Source of the DNA: Acidimicrobiia bacterium
GTDB lineage: Bacteria > Actinomycetota > Acidimicrobiia > Spongiisociales > Spongiisociaceae
Reading direction: 5' to 3'
Assembly: GCA_011523395.1 (NCBI GenBank)
Contig: WTGW01000205.1
Coordinates: 1-53,853, forward strand
DNA: 53,853 bases
The notes below the pieces were generated by a model that saw only the letters and a list, made by a program, of their open reading frames with translations, ran no database searches and had not been told where the DNA came from. This document shows positions 42,202-53,853 of this stretch, in pieces; the first letter of the stretch is position 1, and each line of letters begins with the position of its first letter. A program made the position numbers and the translations under genes.

Positions 42202-43430
42202 GGTGCGGTCATGGATTGGGCTACGGTGTCGCGATACGACTCGCTACCCAGCCAGACATCCACCCTCGGATCTAGATATCGCTGAATGTTGGTCACTAAA
42301 CGATGGATTGTGTTACCACATGTCCCTCGCGGTAGAACCATTAGCAACTGACGGCTGGTGGCCTCCAGGAGAAACGGTTGCCACAGATGGCGGTCTATGC
42401 CAGCCAGATGGACCTTGGTGGGCCCGCGCTCGGTGATATACCCGCCGATTCGAAAACGACTCGTCCGGCGTCGCAACGCTAGATTGACGAAACGTCTGAA
42501 CGTAGGCTCGCTCAGTTGTGCGCTGAAGCGGATGGTGACCGGTGCTCCGGTCAATGAGAATCCGTCTTGGCCGACTTGGGTCGTGTCTACCCAAAGGCGG
42601 GCCTCTGCACGATCCGTCACCCGGCGGTACAGCTTCGCAACCAAGCGGACGGTTGCCCTGTGCTCGAGGAACGAGTCGGTCCAGTTGGTGGCCCGTCCGT
42701 CGTGGTAGAGACGGTGCCCACCCCGTTCTCTACCTGGTATCTGTAATTGAACCAGGGAGTGCAGAGGGTCGTACAGTTTCATGAGAGGCTCTAGCTTCGT
42801 GTTTAGGAGCGCCAACCGTTCTGTCAGGCTTACTCTGGATCGGCGTCGCTCGATCCGACTCAGTGGAGCTTCTTCGTCCTCATCTGGTCGTTCCTTCTCT
42901 TCGTTTAGGCCCTCATCACCAGAGTGGTGATCCGACGGTGCCTCATACCAAGCGTCGTGCTCGAATCCCAGACGAATATACCGATCAGTTGGGGTGTTGC
43001 GTTGCGCATAAGTCCAGAGTTCGAACAGGATGGGCGATGAGAGCCAGAGACGATCCAGCCAAGGGTTGGGGTCGATGGTCTGGCGAACCCATTTGTCGCT
43101 TTCGGCAACCGGCAACGTGGTGTAGAGGACAGGGTGTCGCTCATCGAGCGCCTCGACCAGTCCAACAACCTGGTGACCGTGTCCCGCGTCTTCCACGCGA
43201 TACAGCGTGTCGTCCATCCGGTGGAGATGAACGGCATCCGGAAAGAGACTGTCAAGCTCAGGAATCGCATGGTCGCCGCTTGCGGTCTCGAGCATGTACG
43301 TCTTGATCCGGGTGCGCATTGACCCGTTCCCCTCGCGCTCCTTCCCTTCGGGCATGTTGAAGCCTTCGAGATAGTCAATGTAGCTCTCGCGGGTGTCAAG
43401 CCGGGGAAGGTAGCCGGTGGCGGTCGACAT
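42198..43430 (-). CDS. Unknown island protein, partner of the PD-(D/E)xK-like gene
   Basis: A 410-residue protein with no recognised domain. It has an N-terminal globular part (to about 165), a very acidic linker (EEKERPDEDEEAP, about 177-189), an Arg-rich helix (SRIERRRSRVSLTERL) and a C-terminal part rich in Arg and Trp. ATG 43430 is preferred; the open frame upstream is low-complexity Pro/Arg sequence running into the HNH gene. It is coupled to the next gene by ATGA. No membrane segment, helicase or nuclease motif is seen. Its place in a defence-type cluster suggests an accessory or sensor role (inference). Confidence 0.65.
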   Translation of the reverse strand: MSTATGYLPRLDTRESYIDYLEGFNMPEGKEREGNGSMRTRIKTYMLETASGDHAIPELDSLFPDAVHLHRMDDTLYRVEDAGHGHQVVGLVEALDERHPVLYTTLPVAESDKWVRQTIDPNPWLDRLWLSSPILFELWTYAQRNTPTDRYIRLGFEHDAWYEAPSDHHSGDEGLNEEKERPDEDEEAPLSRIERRRSRVSLTERLALLNTKLEPLMKLYDPLHSLVQLQIPGRERGGHRLYHDGRATNWTDSFLEHRATVRLVAKLYRRVTDRAEARLWVDTTQVGQDGFSLTGAPVTIRFSAQLSEPTFRRFVNLALRRRTSRFRIGGYITERGPTKVHLAGIDRHLWQPFLLEATSRQLLMVLPRGTCGNTIHRLVTNIQRYLDPRVDVWLGSESYRDTVAQSMTAP

Positions 43431-43558
43431 GATCATCCAATCGTACCCCGTCCCTCCATCTGTATGAAGCCCGTCCTGAGCTGCACGGCGCCGTCGCGTT
43501 GCTTCATTGGCGGGTGCTGTACAAGGGCAAGGCCAGTTGGCCACCCCGGCGATGGGCG

Positions 43559-44881
43559 TCACGGGGGGTCGTGGCCGGTTCGGGGTCGGGTTTGGTAGCC
43601 GTTGGTTGTTCGTTGGACTGCGAGGTTGTTGGTTTCGAGCCACTTGTGGTGTCGGCGGCAGACGGCGGCGAGGTTGTCTATGTCGGTTGGGCCGCCGTCG
43701 CGGTGCCATTCTTGGATGTGGTGGAGTTCGCATCGATGCATGGGAGCGCCGCAGGCGAAGCATCCGCGGTCGCGGATGGCTACCGCTAGCCGTTGCGCGG
43801 CGTTGGCGAGGCGCTGGTTGCGGCCCAGCCAGAGGGGCCGGCCCGCCCGGTCGAAGATCATGCCGGCTACTTCGGTGTCGGGGCTGAGGGTGGTGAGGAC
43901 ACTAGGGGGTACGGGTCCTACGCCGATGATCTCGCAGGTGCCGTCGGGGTCGGTTCCGTCCACCACCCCGAGCGGTGCCAACAGGATGAGTTGGGTGGAG
44001 GCCTTGGCCTTGACACCGACGGTTCCCGCCACGGGCTCGCCGGTGTCCGCGTCCCGGTTGGTCAACAATTCGAACACCACATCGGCTACACGCTGCTTCG
44101 GGCTACGAACCTGGTCGGGGTCTCGACCACCGGCGCCGTCCTGGCGTAGCTGAGCCATGTAGTGGTGGTCGATGGCTTGGCGGAGATGTTCGAACTGGGG
44201 ACGGGGCACCTTCGCCATCAGGACTCCGAGCCCGGTCTCTTTCTCCACCCACAGTTTCGCCTCCCTGGCCCGGCGCTGACGCTCTAGGGGATCGACACCC
44301 CTTTCGATCAGCTTCTCGTTCGACCAGCGGCGGGCGTGGCGGTCGAAGCTGTCGGGAAGGAGGCGATCGGCAGCCTCGATCAGACGATCGTCCCCGTTGA
44401 CTGCTTGGGGGCCTACCTTCTCCGCGGCGTTCGCGAGCGCGTTGACATGGTCTACGGTGATCTGTCCTGCGGCGAACCGTTCCCGCACTTTCGGCATCTC
44501 CTGGAGCCGCCGCGCCACTTTGGCCATCTTCTTCGACTCCCGCTGCGGCAGTCGGGCCTCCTGTCGCAGTACCTCGCCGGTGTCAACCCCTGATCCGGTG
44601 CCAGTTTCTATCTGGTGGGCCACATCGCACAGGAGGGAGGAGGCCATCGACCGTATCTTCCCCAACATCTGGGCCGCGCGGGTCGCCTGGTCGCGGGACA
44701 TGGGACCGATCCGAGCTTGGCGCAGTTCGCCCACGGCAGCGCCGATACGCCCTATGGCATCGCCAGAGGTTCGGCGCCCCGGCGTGGGATCGCCGAGATC
44801 GGGCCGTCCTTCTCGGTCTCCGCGCAGCAAGGGCATGTGTTCTTGAACCATGAACATATATGTAACAGGACCCTGTGACAT
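43559..44881 (-). CDS. DUF222 (13E12-type) HNH endonuclease
   Basis: A 440-residue protein typical of Actinobacteria: an N-terminal DUF222 helical region (about 50-300) and a C-terminal HNH nuclease with CFACGAP ... CELHHIQEWHRDGG ... NLAAVCRRHHKWLE, including Cys pairs and the HH catalytic site. Such genes occur in many copies and behave like mobile or selfish elements. It sits between the helicase and the two unknown genes on the same strand, 84 and 128 bp from them, so it may be an insertion into a once contiguous operon. Several close ATGs exist (44881, 44851). Confidence 0.88.
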   Translation of the reverse strand: MSQGPVTYMFMVQEHMPLLRGDREGRPDLGDPTPGRRTSGDAIGRIGAAVGELRQARIGPMSRDQATRAAQMLGKIRSMASSLLCDVAHQIETGTGSGVDTGEVLRQEARLPQRESKKMAKVARRLQEMPKVRERFAAGQITVDHVNALANAAEKVGPQAVNGDDRLIEAADRLLPDSFDRHARRWSNEKLIERGVDPLERQRRAREAKLWVEKETGLGVLMAKVPRPQFEHLRQAIDHHYMAQLRQDGAGGRDPDQVRSPKQRVADVVFELLTNRDADTGEPVAGTVGVKAKASTQLILLAPLGVVDGTDPDGTCEIIGVGPVPPSVLTTLSPDTEVAGMIFDRAGRPLWLGRNQRLANAAQRLAVAIRDRGCFACGAPMHRCELHHIQEWHRDGGPTDIDNLAAVCRRHHKWLETNNLAVQRTTNGYQTRPRTGHDPP

Positions 44882-44964
44882 ATTCCGTTCTACAGGATCG
44901 TCACCAACGAATTATTAACGTTCCTATCGCAGGTCACCACAGCGAGAAGGTTCCCGTGGCCCCC

Positions 44965-47900
44965 TTACTCGGTCGCGGCCGGGAGGACAGCCATCCAGCA
45001 GATGACGCCGACGTCGTCTTCTGTGATCTCCGCCAACGGCTCGGGCGGTGCCACCTCGCGCAGGCCGAACGAACGCACGACCTCAACGATCCGAGCGGCC
45101 GCCGCTGTCAGGGAGATCGCATCGTTGGTGAGGGCGCGACGGACGGCGCCGAGGGCTGATCGGACGGTTCGGCTCCGATCCACCGAGAGGGCCTCGTAGG
45201 CTGTCTCGGCGCCTTCGGGCAACAGCGCGGCCGGGTCACGTAGCACTTCGAGCGCCCAACGCTGGATCGGGCCCACCGGGACCGGATCACCCGCCGACGC
45301 AGCGCGCTCGTTGTGCTCTTCGACGATCGAGGTGACGGCTGCCTGCCAGGTGCGTTCTAGGTCGATGGATGGTTGCTCTACGTTGGGGGCGTTCCCAGGG
45401 TCGATTCGCCGCAGGATCGCGCCCGGGGCATTCTCCACTCCGGCGTCAGTCTCGACATATCGCCAGTACTTGTGGCCGGACTTGGTGCGGCAGGCGAAGA
45501 ACACCCCCGGAGGGCCTGTGGAGGGAATGCCATCCCCTTGGCGGAAGGCCGCGCCGAGTCCCCAAGGAAGCCGTCGCAGTCTCTCCACCTCGCCCTCTTC
45601 GAAGGCCCGCCGCAGCCGTGACCGGATCTGCTCGGGGCTCAGACCCTGTGGTGCGCCGTCGTGGCCGCTCTCGTCGAGGAGTGAGGGGTCACCATCGGTG
45701 AGGCGGCGAGCATAAGCGCGGATCTCTCGTTCTTCCTCGCCTTCGATCACTTGGATCTCCATCCCGAAGGTACGGGCTGCCTTTACTTTGCGGCGGATAG
45801 CGGCCTCGAGCCGCAACATCTCCTCTAGGTCGCCCGGTTCGGGCAGCATCGTGGTCAGATACACCTGCTCGTGGTCGCTCTTCAACCGTATGACACGTCC
45901 GTATCTCTGGACGACCCGCTGCGGATTCCAGGGCATGTCGTAGCTGATGACGGCGGCCGCCTGTTGGAGGTTCTGACCCTCGGACAGCACGTCGTTACTT
46001 AGTAGCAGGTCGACTTCGCCATCTTCGGGTTCGTAGTCAGGCCGAACCACCGTCCTGGGACAGAACCGGGCTAGCAGTTCGGTTCGTTCGTCAGGGTTGG
46101 TTTCCGCGCCGATCACGGTTACACGTTGTCGACCGCCGAGTTGCCGCGGGAGGTGTTCGTCGAGATATCGCACGGTATCGGCGAAGGTCGAGAACACGAT
46201 GACCTTCTGTGAAGGGTTTGCCTCGATCAGGGAACGAAGCAGGCCGAGTTTGGGGTCATGGTCAGGATCGAGCCGGGTGAGCAACGTAACCAACCGTGCC
46301 AGGAGCCGTCTGTCGTGTGACACGTGATCCCGGAATGGAGGCTCGAACGCCTCCACTGGTTCGATCCCCTCTTCCTCGGGGTTCTCCATGAGCCACTGAG
46401 CCAGGCCGGTCTCATCGAGTTCCTGCTGTGCAGCCGCTTTCAAGGCATCGCCGCACAGCACATGACCTTCGTCCCAGGCGGCGAGGAAGGCGTCGTGGGC
46501 TGCCAGCATCCTCCCCAGCGTGAGCAAGCACGCCTGCCAGCATGACTCGAAACGCTTCAGGATTGCCGACTGCAACAGGGCGCTCAGCGTCTCCTCGTGG
46601 ACTACTGCCTCATCCCCGATCCGGAAGGCGCTGGGCCGGTACCGGGCCATGGTCAGGTCGTCGATAGCGACCACGACTTCCAGCACGAGGTCGGGGTGTG
46701 CCTCGTCGAGGTCGTACCGTTCGGTGGTCAGAGTCGGTGTGGGGAACCTCACGGGGGTCCCGTCGGGGAATGCGGCGTCCGGGTAGTGGGTTTCGATGAA
46801 TCTACGGTCGCGGCGGACGCTCACCATGTCGGCCAGGGGGAACAGCACGTCAGGATCGAGGTTCTCAGGGTCCCGTTCGTTGGCACCCGCGGTCACGAAC
46901 AATCGCCGGAGGGATGGGATACCGTCGGCGGTGAAAGCGCGGTCGTGGAGGGCGAAGGTCATAACCAGGTGGTAGAGGTCCCACAAACCGTTGTTGACGG
47001 GAGTAGCGGTCAGCAGCACGAGGTCCTTGCGCTCGCCGCCCAGCAGCCGTGACATGGCTCTCTGCCAGGTGGTGTCGGGGTTACGCAGGGCATGGCCCTC
47101 GTCGACCACCACGAGCCGGTAGACGTCTTTGTTGATCGTCAGCCGTCTGGCACGGTTGATGGTGCCAGGCGGTGTCAGTTGCTCGTCGGTGGCGAGTTCG
47201 TGGTACGTGACCACGCGGGCAGGAAGGAGCGCCCGCTCTATCCGTTCCTGCCAGTGCTGGACCAACTGCCGCGGGGCGACCACCAAGGCATGGGTGCCTC
47301 GCCGACGGGTGTACTCCTCAATGAATGCCAGCCCGATCTCGGTCTTGCCGGTACCGACCCCATCCGCGTAGACCACTCCGTGCCGTCTGCGAACGATCTC
47401 CAATGCGCGGCGGAACCCGTCCCGCTGGAACGGTGCCAGATGGACCGTGGTGAGCGGCGGCACCGGCTCTTCGATCTCCTCGTCGAACAACTCCAGAAGC
47501 GCCCGGAGATAGACCGCCTGGGGGTCGATCATCCCGGGGTCGGGAAACAGCAGATCCCGTAACTCGGTCTTGAAGTCCGTCGCCTCGTCCCACAGGCGAT
47601 CGAACCATTCAACTGCGGTGCGTGCAACCAGCGGCGAGTAGTCGGCCAACCCCAGTTCGAGATTGCTGAACAGTCCTGCCGCGGTCAGGTTGGCGGATGT
47701 GACTAGTGCTGCCCGAGCGTCATTCGAGTCACCGAACATATAGGCCTTACCGTGAAGGAACCGCTCGGTATACCTTCGGACTTGTACCTCGGGCCGGTCG
47801 AGCCAACCATCGAGGTCTACGAGACATCGGGCAGCCCGGCTAGGCGGAAAGCGGGCTAGATCCCGATCCGCCCTCAGGAGCTCCAACGCGCGCTCGAAGT

Positions 47901-48129
47901 AGGGAAGTGGCGGACTGCCTCCTAGTCCGGGAGCTGGTGTCGCGCCCAAGAGCAGACGCACACACCGTTCGTCGGTGACGCAGATCGTCAGGTGGTGGAG
48001 GCCTCCGAGGTTGATGTACCCGGTGGCGATCGAAAGATCGTATTGAGACCCAAGGTCATTGGTCAGGTACGTAAGAGCGGCGCCGTGACCGGTCTCCAGG
48101 TTGTTGACGAGTGAAGGACGACCGGGCAT
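44965..48129 (-). CDS. PLD-like nuclease domain fused to SNF2-family helicase
   Basis: A 1054-residue fusion. An N-terminal phospholipase-D-like domain has HGKAYMFG (His126, Lys128) and TSANLT (about 144-149). A Superfamily 2 SNF2/RapA-type helicase follows: Walker A DGVGTGKTE (256-264), DEGH box (343-346), LLTATPVNN, and C-terminal motifs KVIVFSTFADT and QRYGRVIRL. In DISARM, PLD (DrmC) and SNF2 (DrmD) are separate proteins; here they are one chain. The ATG directly follows the TGA of the recognition-domain ORF (no gap), so the helicase is coupled to the methyltransferase unit. Expected to be an ATP-driven DNA translocase/nuclease in restriction-like defence. Confidence 0.9.
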   Translation of the reverse strand: MPGRPSLVNNLETGHGAALTYLTNDLGSQYDLSIATGYINLGGLHHLTICVTDERCVRLLLGATPAPGLGGSPPLPYFERALELLRADRDLARFPPSRAARCLVDLDGWLDRPEVQVRRYTERFLHGKAYMFGDSNDARAALVTSANLTAAGLFSNLELGLADYSPLVARTAVEWFDRLWDEATDFKTELRDLLFPDPGMIDPQAVYLRALLELFDEEIEEPVPPLTTVHLAPFQRDGFRRALEIVRRRHGVVYADGVGTGKTEIGLAFIEEYTRRRGTHALVVAPRQLVQHWQERIERALLPARVVTYHELATDEQLTPPGTINRARRLTINKDVYRLVVVDEGHALRNPDTTWQRAMSRLLGGERKDLVLLTATPVNNGLWDLYHLVMTFALHDRAFTADGIPSLRRLFVTAGANERDPENLDPDVLFPLADMVSVRRDRRFIETHYPDAAFPDGTPVRFPTPTLTTERYDLDEAHPDLVLEVVVAIDDLTMARYRPSAFRIGDEAVVHEETLSALLQSAILKRFESCWQACLLTLGRMLAAHDAFLAAWDEGHVLCGDALKAAAQQELDETGLAQWLMENPEEEGIEPVEAFEPPFRDHVSHDRRLLARLVTLLTRLDPDHDPKLGLLRSLIEANPSQKVIVFSTFADTVRYLDEHLPRQLGGRQRVTVIGAETNPDERTELLARFCPRTVVRPDYEPEDGEVDLLLSNDVLSEGQNLQQAAAVISYDMPWNPQRVVQRYGRVIRLKSDHEQVYLTTMLPEPGDLEEMLRLEAAIRRKVKAARTFGMEIQVIEGEEEREIRAYARRLTDGDPSLLDESGHDGAPQGLSPEQIRSRLRRAFEEGEVERLRRLPWGLGAAFRQGDGIPSTGPPGVFFACRTKSGHKYWRYVETDAGVENAPGAILRRIDPGNAPNVEQPSIDLERTWQAAVTSIVEEHNERAASAGDPVPVGPIQRWALEVLRDPAALLPEGAETAYEALSVDRSRTVRSALGAVRRALTNDAISLTAAAARIVEVVRSFGLREVAPPEPLAEITEDDVGVICWMAVLPAATE

Positions 48130-48915
48130 TCAGCGCAGCTCTACAAGCCGGGCCAATAAGTCGGTTCGGTACCCCTCGGAGACAGCATCTGTGGTGAAGT
48201 CATCGAACATCACCGCAAGGTCATCAGGAGTCAGATTCCACGCATGTGCCACCAGAGCGTCGATCTCTACCAACAACCGCTGACGCTCACTCGGACCTAG
48301 GGGACCTACTCGCACTCCCGTCGCTTTGGCGAAGTCGGCGAAACGGTCATCCACAGCGGACAGTCGGGCCGCGCAGCGAGCCACTGCTTCGAAGTTCTCA
48401 TCATCGAGCCACGGGACGACCAGCCCTTCGAGAATGAAGAAGTTGACATGGATCTCCACAAACCGCCGCGCCTGCCAGTCAAAGGGAAGGCTGTTCATGA
48501 TGCCTAGGCAGGCAGCCTGAACCATCTCGTCGCCATCGATGAAAGCTAGATACGGTGACGTGTTCGTTAGGAAGACCTCAGGAGGCACGAGGCAGGCAAT
48601 CACCGTTCGAGAATCGTTAGCTCGGCTTACATCTCGGAATGCCACCCGCGCCCTGCCAAGTTCTGTCAGGACCGCACGACGCCGGTCAGCTACCGGCACA
48701 AAGCGTGCTATCTGTGATCTGAGGCCAGGGCGTTTCTTACGAACCTTATTCCAGACCGCGTCGGACTCCGAACACCAGCGAGCCTCCGCGCCGTGGGGAT
48801 CGTATTGGTAGAAGCTCCCGCCCTTCCAGAGTGGCCGGCTATTCACGACGACGTCCGGGCGAGTCCAGAGGTGGCGATCCTGAGTTTCGTCCAGTTCCCT
48901 GACAGGGAAGCCCAA
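48130..48915 (-). CDS. C-terminal target-recognition part of the methyltransferase, split off
   Basis: A 261-residue ORF resembling the C-terminal DNA-recognition region of Eco57I-type methyltransferases ('GFPVRELDETQDRHLWTRPDV', 'VAFRDVSRANDSRTVIA', 'GIMNSLPFDWQARRFVEIHVNFFIL'). It has no methyltransferase motifs of its own. Its only start is TTG 48915, with no strong ribosome site, and its frame stays open upstream through the dinucleotide repeat into the large methyltransferase gene. With one repeat unit fewer the two would be a single protein. It may be made separately at low level or only after slippage. Confidence 0.85.
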   Translation of the reverse strand: MGFPVRELDETQDRHLWTRPDVVVNSRPLWKGGSFYQYDPHGAEARWCSESDAVWNKVRKKRPGLRSQIARFVPVADRRRAVLTELGRARVAFRDVSRANDSRTVIACLVPPEVFLTNTSPYLAFIDGDEMVQAACLGIMNSLPFDWQARRFVEIHVNFFILEGLVVPWLDDENFEAVARCAARLSAVDDRFADFAKATGVRVGPLGPSERQRLLVEIDALVAHAWNLTPDDLAVMFDDFTTDAVSEGYRTDLLARLVELR

Positions 48916-48964
48916 GCCACAGGTGGCGGTCGTTTGTTTCGTGCAAGTCTGTGACGGGGAAGAC
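48862..48964 (-). repeat. Imperfect 51-bp duplication in two frames
   Basis: Copy 1 (48964-48914) and copy 2 (48912-48862) start 52 bp apart and match at about three quarters of positions. Both encode the same motif, GVFPVTDLHETNDRHLW and GFPVRELDETQDRHLW, but in different reading frames. It directly follows the dinucleotide tract. Confidence 0.8.
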
Positions 48965-48968
48965 CCCT

Positions 48969-52112
<3,144 letters not shown>

Positions 52113-52669
52113 TGGTCTGATCCTGATTTGCGTGCGATTACCGCCAACGACTCGGTAGAGGATGGGGACTCCCCTCGTAACGGACCGGGGAAGCTCACCT
52201 GCAATATGGAGCAGAAGTCAGCCCGTGTGAAGGGGGTTGTCCGCCAGCCCGGCCTGCGAGCCGTGGAGAGTCCTGCCATGGATGTCATGCTGCCACGATT
52301 ATGCCTGATCAGGCCGCGGTCGAAGCCGCAGCGCACCAAACGGACGCTGAAGGCCGAGGAATTGGCAGTATCTTGATCGTGTTTCTGGTGCTTGCCATGC
52401 GACAGACTAGAGCCGTCATCGGGCAGGGTGCGACCTTGGAGAACGCGCCAGAGGATTCGCATGGGCTGCTGGACCTCGATTCACCCCCGACAAAGGGCGA
52501 ACCACGAACCTTCGGTAGGACTTGGTTGATCCGCTAGGGGCTCCGCGCGAACAACCGGCGTGAACGGATCGTCGTTCCCGCTAGTAACGAGGTTATATGT
52601 GATGGCATTGACCTCCCCATGAGTCTCACTCGAGTGTGAGACAATCCTCCGGAGGCACTCCCAAGCCCC
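52113..52669. other. Non-coding region upstream of the methyltransferase
   Basis: No gene is supported; only short open frames without motifs or ribosome sites occur. The region must hold the promoter of the defence operon, but I cannot name -35/-10 boxes with confidence. A hairpin lies at its right end (52623-52642). Confidence 0.5.
52623..52642. terminator. Hairpin downstream of the DUF5677-like gene
   Basis: GTCTCAC-TCGAGT-GTGAGAC forms a perfect 7-bp stem with a 6-nt loop, 27 bp beyond the stop of the gene at 52670. No T tract follows on the minus strand, so it is at best a weak terminator. Confidence 0.5.
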
Positions 52670-53434
52670 CTATGTCGTGACTTCGGCCACCGCTAATGGC
52701 GATAGCAGCCCCACTATCTCCGCTGTAATCGTGGATCGGATATTTTCCCAATCATGTGATTTACGACAAGAGCCTGTGATGACCACGTCCGCTATCCTCC
52801 GAAGGATGTCAAGTGCTAACCAGAGACGCATTGCACGATGAACCGGATGATTCGGGCCGCCTAACATCACATGTCCGGTTTTGGTGTCAAACCCGTGTAC
52901 GGTTGTAGCGAGTGTTGTTAGTGACATATGTACCGCCGACGATTCCCACCGAAAAAAGTCGTACACATCCGAAGCACCGATTTCTGACAGCATATCTTTG
53001 GTACTAGGTGGCTTGCTTAACTCGGAGACTTCCTCCTCGTACTTGTCAATGCCTACTAAGACAATTACTTCCCTTTGCTGATCTTCAGAGAGGTGCTCCT
53101 TCACTATACTAGACTTCTCAAGGCACAACGCACGGTAATCGCGTTCACTTTCTGTCTCTGGATGCATCATCCACGCTGCCTTAGCGTATATCTCACAGAG
53201 ACCGCGCAAAAGTTGCCCTGCTTGTTCAGCGTAGACCGGAGCAGGATTGTCGATAAGGATGCAGATGGCCTGGACCTGCCTTATTGTGTGGACAAGTAAT
53301 AGACCTAAGTACTTTATGTGAGGGCTATGAGGGTCTGTCTCAGGGTTTCTGCGTAGTCTTTTGAGCTCGTCGGTCAGATTGACAAGAAGCTCTGCCGACC
53401 TATGGATTGGGAAGCTGTTGTTCACAGCATCCAT
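52670..53434 (-). CDS. DUF5677-like helical protein
   Basis: A 254-residue, mostly helical protein. 'LLRGLCEIYAKAAWMM' and 'SSAVHMSLTTLATTVHG' recall the DUF5677 family, found in defence and mobile regions and of unknown function. It is clearly lower in GC than all other genes here, a sign of transfer. ATG 53434 is preferred; the longer open frame runs back through the GcvT gene. It starts 5 bp after the stop of the GcvT-domain gene, so an insertion directly behind that gene is likely. Confidence 0.6.
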   Translation of the reverse strand: MDAVNNSFPIHRSAELLVNLTDELKRLRRNPETDPHSPHIKYLGLLLVHTIRQVQAICILIDNPAPVYAEQAGQLLRGLCEIYAKAAWMMHPETESERDYRALCLEKSSIVKEHLSEDQQREVIVLVGIDKYEEEVSELSKPPSTKDMLSEIGASDVYDFFRWESSAVHMSLTTLATTVHGFDTKTGHVMLGGPNHPVHRAMRLWLALDILRRIADVVITGSCRKSHDWENIRSTITAEIVGLLSPLAVAEVTT

Positions 53435-53439
53435 CCGAT

Positions 53440-53853
53440 CTAGCTCCGGGTCTTGGCAGTGTAGTAGGGGCGGAGTTGCGCGGTGGCGGGGATGCGGGCT
53501 CCGGCCAGCTCGATGTCCCATGTTCCCGACTCGATCCACTCCTGGGTCACGCCCTCGTCGCGTAGTACGTAGCCCATGGCCAGGCAAGCGCCGAAGGTGT
53601 GTCCGTACATGCCGGAGGTGGTGCGGCCCACCAGGACACCGTCGCGGTGGATCGGCTCGTCGTGGTACGCGATGGCCTCAGGGTCCTCCAGCTTGAACTG
53701 GACGAGCCGCTTTGGCAACGGGGTGGCGGCCCGTTGGGCGAGGAGGGCTTGACGCCCGAGGAATCCGCCTTCCTTGTCCCATGCCACCGCGAAGCCGAGC
53801 CCGGCCTCCAGCGGGGTGTCCTCGTCGGTGATGTCGTGGCCCCAGTGCCGGTA
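53440..53853 (-). CDS. GcvT-domain protein, C-terminal part (dimethylglycine/sarcosine dehydrogenase-like)
   Basis: A partial gene running off the window edge; 137 codons are visible. Reading from the edge: YRHWGHDITDEDTPLEAGL, then FAVAWDKEGGFLGRQALL, 'IHRDGVLVGRTTSGMYGHTFG' and 'ATAQLRPYY'. This is the aminomethyltransferase C-terminal barrel of glycine cleavage T proteins and of FAD-dependent dimethylglycine or sarcosine oxidases; the pattern fits the latter better. The N-terminal FAD domain would lie outside the window. It would demethylate N-methyl compounds, passing C1 units to tetrahydrofolate. Confidence 0.88.
   Translation of the reverse strand, partial: YRHWGHDITDEDTPLEAGLGFAVAWDKEGGFLGRQALLAQRAATPLPKRLVQFKLEDPEAIAYHDEPIHRDGVLVGRTTSGMYGHTFGACLAMGYVLRDEGVTQEWIESGTWDIELAGARIPATAQLRPYYTAKTRS

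Overview
The window looks like a chromosomal contig of a high-GC actinobacterium. Evidence: strong G/C at third codon positions in the metabolic genes, many GTG/TTG starts, overlapping start/stop codons (ATGA, GTGA, TTGA), a DUF222/13E12-type HNH nuclease, LLM-class flavin oxidoreductases, and a lipoprotein with a Thr/Ala/Pro-rich linker. An Acidimicrobiia-like host is a guess from style only. No rRNA, tRNA, CRISPR array or transposase was recognised.

Layout. 1-179: a 7-bp minisatellite and inverted copies of its core. 176-1912 (minus): M20 metallopeptidase and DoxX protein. 2010-5721 (plus): a complete molybdenum hydroxylase set (FAD, 2Fe-2S and Mo subunits). 5800-6849: a MazEF-like toxin-antitoxin pair and a Phd-like antitoxin beside a broken PIN toxin. 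6945-10622 (minus): nitrilase-fold protein lacking its catalytic Cys, amidase, and a substrate-binding-fold protein without a signal peptide. 10649-17756 (plus): LLM oxidoreductase, a lipoprotein made of two tandem substrate-binding domains, two ABC permeases, a second LLM oxidoreductase and an OsmC-like protein. 17821-20207 (minus): AAA/DUF4143 ATPase and alpha/beta hydrolase. 20304-26023: an intact nitrilase, a membrane protein with a winged-helix regulator, the ABC ATPase, an MFS exporter and a zinc-type dehydrogenase. 26036-36224 (minus): one tightly packed seven-gene unit (hydantoinase/oxoprolinase A and B, two 2-oxoacid dehydrogenase E1 alpha/beta pairs, one beta gene frameshifted, and a second Mo-hydroxylase large subunit). 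36367-40788: GntR/FCD regulator divergent from an amidohydrolase, MBL hydrolase, small membrane protein and sulfurtransferase. 41122-52112 (minus): an AT-richer defence-type island. 52670-53853: a DUF5677-like gene of still lower GC and the 3' end of a GcvT-domain gene.

How it may work together. From about 2 to 40 kb the enzymes are those used to import and dismantle nitrogen-containing (probably heterocyclic) or amide/nitrile organics: NMT1/SsuABC-type uptake, Mo-dependent hydroxylation, flavin oxygenation, then nitrilase, amidase, hydantoinase and amidohydrolase steps. The substrate cannot be read from the sequence. Palindromes centred on GTATAC occur in several intergenic regions of this section and fit an operator for the FCD-type GntR regulator, suggesting one regulon.

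The most unusual part is the island. A DNA adenine methyltransferase gene carries an 18-unit GA/TC dinucleotide tract at its 3' end. With 18 units it stops at once. With 17 units it would fuse in frame to the downstream target-recognition ORF and give one 1326-residue protein. This is a strong candidate phase-variable methyltransferase, coupled to a PLD-SNF2 helicase fusion and, further downstream, to two unrecognised genes, one with a PD-(D/E)xK-like motif.
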